NCBI GenBank assembly: GCA_963576725.1
Contig: OY755252.1
Span: 46,966,140-47,030,139 of the forward strand
DNA length: 64,000 nt
Reading direction: 5' to 3'
Origin: Azorinus chamasolen
Lineage: Eukaryota > Mollusca > Bivalvia > Cardiida > Solecurtidae
The notes below the pieces were generated by a model. It ran no database searches. It was given only the letters and a program-made list of their open reading frames with translations, and was not told the origin of the DNA. Of this stretch, positions 59,940 through 64,000 are shown piece after piece. The translations under genes and the position numbers were made by a program. Numbering within the stretch: the stretch's first letter is position 1; each line of letters begins with the position of its first letter.

Positions 59940-62530
59940 GGATTCGCATGGTGGTTGGGCCACGCGTACAATTCATGTTAGTCACGGGATGGTTGGGCCA
60001 TGCTCAACTCATGTTAGTCACGGGATGGTTGGGCCATGCTTAACTCATGGTAGTCACATGATGGTTGGGCCACGCGTACAACGCATGTTAGTCACAGGAT
60101 GGTTGGGCCACGCGTACAACTTATGTTAGTCACAGGATGGCTGGGCCACGCTCAACTCATGTTAGTCTCAGGATGCTTGGGTCACGCGTACAATTCATGT
60201 TAGTCACGGGATAATTAGGTCATGCGAACAACTCATGTTAGTCGTGGAATGATTGGGCCATGCGTTCAAGTCATGTTAGTCACAGGATGACTGAGCCACG
60301 CGTACAATTCATGTTAGTCACGGGATGACTGAGCCACGCGTACAATTCATGTTAGTCATAGGATGACTGAGCCACGCGTACAATTCATGTTAGTCATGGG
60401 ATGACTGAGCCACGGGTACAACTCATGTTAGTCACGGGATGACTGTGCCACGCGTACAATTCATGTTAGTCACGGGATGACTGAGCCACGCGTACAACTC
60501 ATGTTAGTCACAGGATGACTGTGCCACGCGTACAATTCATGTTAGTCACGGGATGACTGAGCCACGCGTACAACTCATGTTAGGCACGGGATGACTGAGC
60601 CACGCGTACAACTCATGTTAGTCACAGGATGGCTGTGCCACGCGTACAACTCATGTTAGTCACAGGATGACTGAGCCATGCGTACAATTCATGTTAGTCA
60701 CGGGATGACTGAGCCACGCGTACAACTCATGTTAGTCACAGGATGGTTAGGCCACGCGTACAACTCATGTTAGTCACAGGATGACTGTGTCACGCGTACA
60801 ACTCATGTTAGTCACAGGATGACTGAACCACGCGTACAATTCATGTTAGTCACGGGATGACTGAACCACGCGTACAACTCATGTTAGTCACAGGATGGTT
60901 AGGCCACGCGTACAACTCATGTTAGTCACAGGATGGTTAGGCCACGCGTACAACTCATGTGTTTTTTTCCTTGTCTGCGGCGTATTCATGCCCGAGTTTC
61001 CCCCGTCGCCCACACTCACCTCCGCTGGCTCACCGCTATGCGTCGTCCTCGTTCCTTGCCTCCTCGTACTTGGTTACTTGTGATTTTCGTCTCCACGGTT
61101 TGCTCTCTGAGTAGTCCCTCCTAGTCATGCCTCCCCGAGTGCTTTCACACTCATGTTCGGATAGACTGCCTCTTCATATGCTGGTTGAATCTACTTGTCA
61201 CTTATCGCACATACACAGCTCTTTTCAAATCGGGCTATACTCTTTCGGACTCAATGTGACAAACCGTGTCACAAGTCAAAGTGGGCTGTTGACTACTTTT
61301 CGGGCACTTCAAGCTTGACAGACAGTTTTTTCTCAGACTCCATGTGGCTGGGAGACACAGAAAAGCATCCCTATTTTTTTCCGAGCGGACCGGGATTTGA
61401 ACCCCGGACCTCCGGATTGGTAGTCAATCGCATTACCACTAGACCACCACTCCATCCTTGATGGGCCACACTCAACTCGTATATTCATGTTAGTCACGGG
61501 ATGGTTAGGTCACGCGTGCAACTCATGTTAATCACGGGGATGGTTGGGCCACGCGCACTACTCAAGTTAGTCACGGGATAGATGTGCCACGCTCAACTAA
61601 AGTTAGTCACGGGATGGTTGGGCCACGCGTATAACTCACATTAGTCACGGTATTGTCGGGCCACGCGTACAACTCATGTTAGTCACGGGATGGTTGGGCC
61701 ACGCGTACACCTCATGTTAGTCCCGGGTGGTTTGGCCACGCGTATAACTCATGTTAGTCCCGGGATGGTTGGGCCACGCGTACAACTCATGTTAGTCACG
61801 GGATGGTTGGGCCACGCGTACAACTCATGTTAGTCACGGGATGGTTTGGCCACGCGTACAACTCATATTAGTCCCGGGATCGTTTGGCCACGCGTACAAT
61901 TCATGGTAGTCACGGGATGGTTGGGGCACGCGTACATTTCATTTAGTCACGGCCTCACGGGGTGATTGGGCCACACGTACAATTCATTTTAGTCATGGGA
62001 TGGTTGGGCCACGCGTATACTTAAGTTAGTCACAGGATGGTTCGGCTATGTGTACAACTCATGTTAGTCACGGAATGGTTGGGCTACGCGTACAATTCAT
62101 TTAGTCACGGGATGGTTGGACCACGCGTACAATTCATTTAGTCACGGGACGGTTGGGCCACGCATACAATTCATTTAGTTACGGGATGGTTGGGCCACGC
62201 GTTTACTCAAGTTAGTCACGGGATGGTTGGGCCATGCGCACAACTCATTCAGAAGTTAGTCACGGGATGGTTGGGCCATGCGCACAACTTATTCAGAAGT
62301 TAGTCACGGAATGGTTGGGCCACGCGTACAATTCATTTAGTCACGGGATGGTTGGACCACGCGTACAATTCATTTAGTCACGGGATGGTTGGGCCACGCA
62401 TACAATTCATTTAGTTACGGGATGGTTGGGCCACGCGTTTACTCAAGTTAGTCACGGGATGGTTGGGCCATGCGCACAACTCATTCAGAAGTTAGTCACG
62501 GGATGGCTGGGCCACGCGTACAGCTCACGT
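59940..62530. repeat. Large 38-bp minisatellite (about 55 units), interrupted by a SINE
   Basis: The unit is built from TTAGTCACGGGATG, then GTTGGGCC or ACTGAGCC, then ACGCGTACAACTCATG. The left block (59940-60960) is rich in ACTGAGCC units and the right block (61460-62530) in GTTGGGCC units. In the right block a compound unit of about 238 bp occurs twice (about 62109-62346 and 62347-62510, the second incomplete). Plus-strand open frames here are repeat artefacts. Confidence 0.92.
60961..61455 (-). mobile_element. tRNA-headed SINE, type 1, about 495 bp, inside the minisatellite
   Basis: Minus strand: starts GGAGTGGTGGTCTAGTGGTA (A box), GGTCCGGGGTTCAAATCCC (B box), then a body of about 400 bp and a 3' A-rich end (complement of GTTTTTTTCC at 60960). 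It is the most complete copy in the window; the two in introns 5 are shorter. It is not a functional tRNA gene because the anticodon arm does not fold into a seven-base loop. Confidence 0.78.
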
Positions 62531-63212
62531 TAGTTACGGCTGTTCCTGTCTTGGCTGGTTTAAATAACATTATACGGGAATTGACAGGGTTTAAAAATAG
62601 ATTTCTTCATATTTCAAATATCAATAAATGTTTTGAAGAGTCCTTGAGCCACAGAATCAGAAAACCGTGAGGTGGAGAAAGGGGTATATTTACAAGCCTT
62701 TGATGAATATGAATGTGAAGTCACGCAAGTTAAAGATACACCCATATAACTTCGAGACATGTTTGATTACTTATTCAATTGACGCATGTCGACACTCAAC
62801 ATTCACAAGGACATACTGAAAGCACAGTTCTATAGTTTTGATTAATTGGTAGTATAAGGTTCACCAATGCGTTATATACACGCAATCTCAAACTATCTAG
62901 ACCAGTTCGATGTTTTATCTCACGTTTTTGTCGTCGGTGATTTTTATGCGTATAGTATTTTGTGCGTTTGCTTTGATTAACGTCCGTTTCTGCTTACTAT
63001 AGGCTAATTGGACGCCCTAGAGAGAGGGGAGAGGATACAGAGGAAACCCGGGCGCGGTGCCCTACTCTTATTATCAACTGAGTTTCTCTGGTTCTTTTAG
63101 ATGCCCTGTGTAATGCACCGATTCATCGGACCTCGGTTTATAGTCTCGCTATTAATATTTACATAGTTTGTAAAAAACAATAACACGGGAGTTTGTAAAA
63201 TCAGGCGGTTTC
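62531..63212. other. Intergenic DNA, copy 3 of the 9.9/32.2/62.5-kb block
   Basis: No gene. Close match to 32262-33146, for example CTGTCTTGGCTGGTTTAAAT near 62547 and AGAGAGGGGAGAGGAT near 63020. Confidence 0.65.
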
Positions 63213-63482
63213 TTAACCCTTTCCCTGTTCAATATTCATTGAAGAAATAATGATATCATGAATATCAATTACATTATTTTTTATGCATGTAATACCATAT
63301 GATTACAGAACGTTTTGGCTCCAACAGAAGCTGTAGAATCGAATCCATATTATATCATAAACAAACGGTGCAGACCCTGATCAGACGGCTCCTATTGAGC
63401 CGTCTGATATGGGTCTACTCTGTTTGCAAATGCGCGAAAAGGCGTTTATAAGTAAGTAAGTAAATATGAGGGAAAGGGTTAA
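63213..63482. mobile_element. TTAA-type MITE, family A
   Basis: Partner of 33147-33394 with a short (AAGT)n-type addition at about 63450-63464. TTAACCCTTTCCCTG and GAGGGAAAGGGTTAA ends are intact; core CGGCTCCTATTGAGCCG. Confidence 0.82.
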
Positions 63483-64000
63483 TACAGAAAGCACCTATTA
63501 GAGCTTTCTGCATAAACTTTGCTCTGCATTAAGCTTGCACCTGTTCTGAAAATCCAGAATTATATTCTTTTGAGTGGTCGTATAAGCGAGACTTTACGGT
63601 AGTTGGTCGTCCATTATGTTTACTTTACAAACGGAAACTGTCTGCATTGCGCAGTGTCTAAAACTCGCTTCTAATACGGTTTGTACTGGTACTGGTACAG
63701 GTACATCCGTCTACAGCAACCACTAACTTTAGGTATATTTCTGGGTTTTAAAGACAGGTAGTAGCTTAGTATAAGCCACTGCATGAGTCATCATGCAAGA
63801 TTTGCATATTCATTAGTTGTTGCAATTGGTTTAGTAGCGACAAATCCCGTTTCATGTAATATACAACTAGGAGTGGCCATATACATTAGTAAGGTTTAAC
63901 AATTCACTCTATAAAAACGCCGTTTAACGCCATTGCAAACATAGTAGACCCAGATCAAACGACTCATGTAGGAGCCATCATCTGATCAGGGTCTACTCTG
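63483..64000. other. Intergenic DNA collinear with the sequence just downstream of gene R
   Basis: Matches 33395-34130 with a deletion (the part corresponding to about 33700-33880 is missing). The last bases (GGGTCTACTCTG) correspond to 34124-34136, about 65-75 bp before the stop codon of gene R exon 13. Confidence 0.65.

Noticed and set aside
61385..61455. Possible tRNA gene on the minus strand (also at 22600-22672 and 46090-46170)
   Set aside because: A and B boxes are present but the anticodon arm does not fold properly, and each copy is joined to the same non-tRNA body, so these are SINE heads.
59938..62530. Direct repeats of about 38 bp that might suggest a CRISPR array
   Set aside because: Head-to-tail units without spacers in a spliced eukaryotic genome; it is a minisatellite.

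Overview
This is a eukaryotic, AT-rich, repeat-dense genomic window. Short exons (65-300 bp) lie in kilobase-sized introns with GT-AG borders, and there are many MITEs, tRNA-headed SINEs, CR1/L2-type non-LTR tails and minisatellites. The style of the genes and repeats fits a lophotrochozoan, most likely a bivalve mollusc; I cannot name the species. There is no bacterial-style operon, CRISPR array or phage.

The only host genes I can support are tandem copies of one organic anion transporting polypeptide gene (OATP/SLCO family, MFS fold with a Kazal-like extracellular loop), all on the minus strand. Gene M has 13 coding exons between 11366 and 28207 (701 aa, open throughout). Gene R has 13 coding exons between 34200 and 54953 (721 aa if one copy of a repeated exon segment is used). 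Gene L shows only exons 1 and 2 (6839-7315), at the left. Exon lengths and intron phases are identical between M and R, except for the repeat-expanded exon 2 of R and the terminal exon 13. Upstream and intergenic DNA was copied with the genes: blocks at 7.1-8.5, 28.0-30.5 and 54.8-57.2 kb match each other, as do 9.9-11.4, 32.2-34.2 and 62.5-64.0 kb. The last block breaks off just before the point where a terminal OATP exon would follow, so a fourth unit probably starts right of the window.

Layout: 1-6.05 kb holds two head-to-head copies of a Penelope-like (PTHR21301-type) reverse-transcriptase element, both broken, plus a solo 3' tail. 6.1-12.9 kb holds gene L exons 1-2 and the L-M intergenic DNA. 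11.4-28.2 kb is gene M. 28.2-34.2 kb is intergenic with many MITEs. 34.2-55.0 kb is gene R, whose intron 2 holds a 2-kb CR1/L2-type insertion. 55.0-64.0 kb is the upstream flank of R, with a 37-bp and a very large 38-bp minisatellite.

The most informative feature is that M and R carry the same ancestral sequence. Many mobile elements can therefore be read as filled versus empty sites, including at least nine TTAA-flanked MITE insertions, two TA-flanked ones, several RT-element tails and one SINE. Three observations stand out: five identical 60-bp repeats in exon 2 of R, each carrying its own splice donor; a shared central dyad close to CTCCTRYAGGAG in MITE families with different ends and target sites; and a minisatellite that goes from about one unit to two to about 55 across three copies of the same block.

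All homology calls come from reading the sequence and from knowledge of the families. No database search or alignment program was run.
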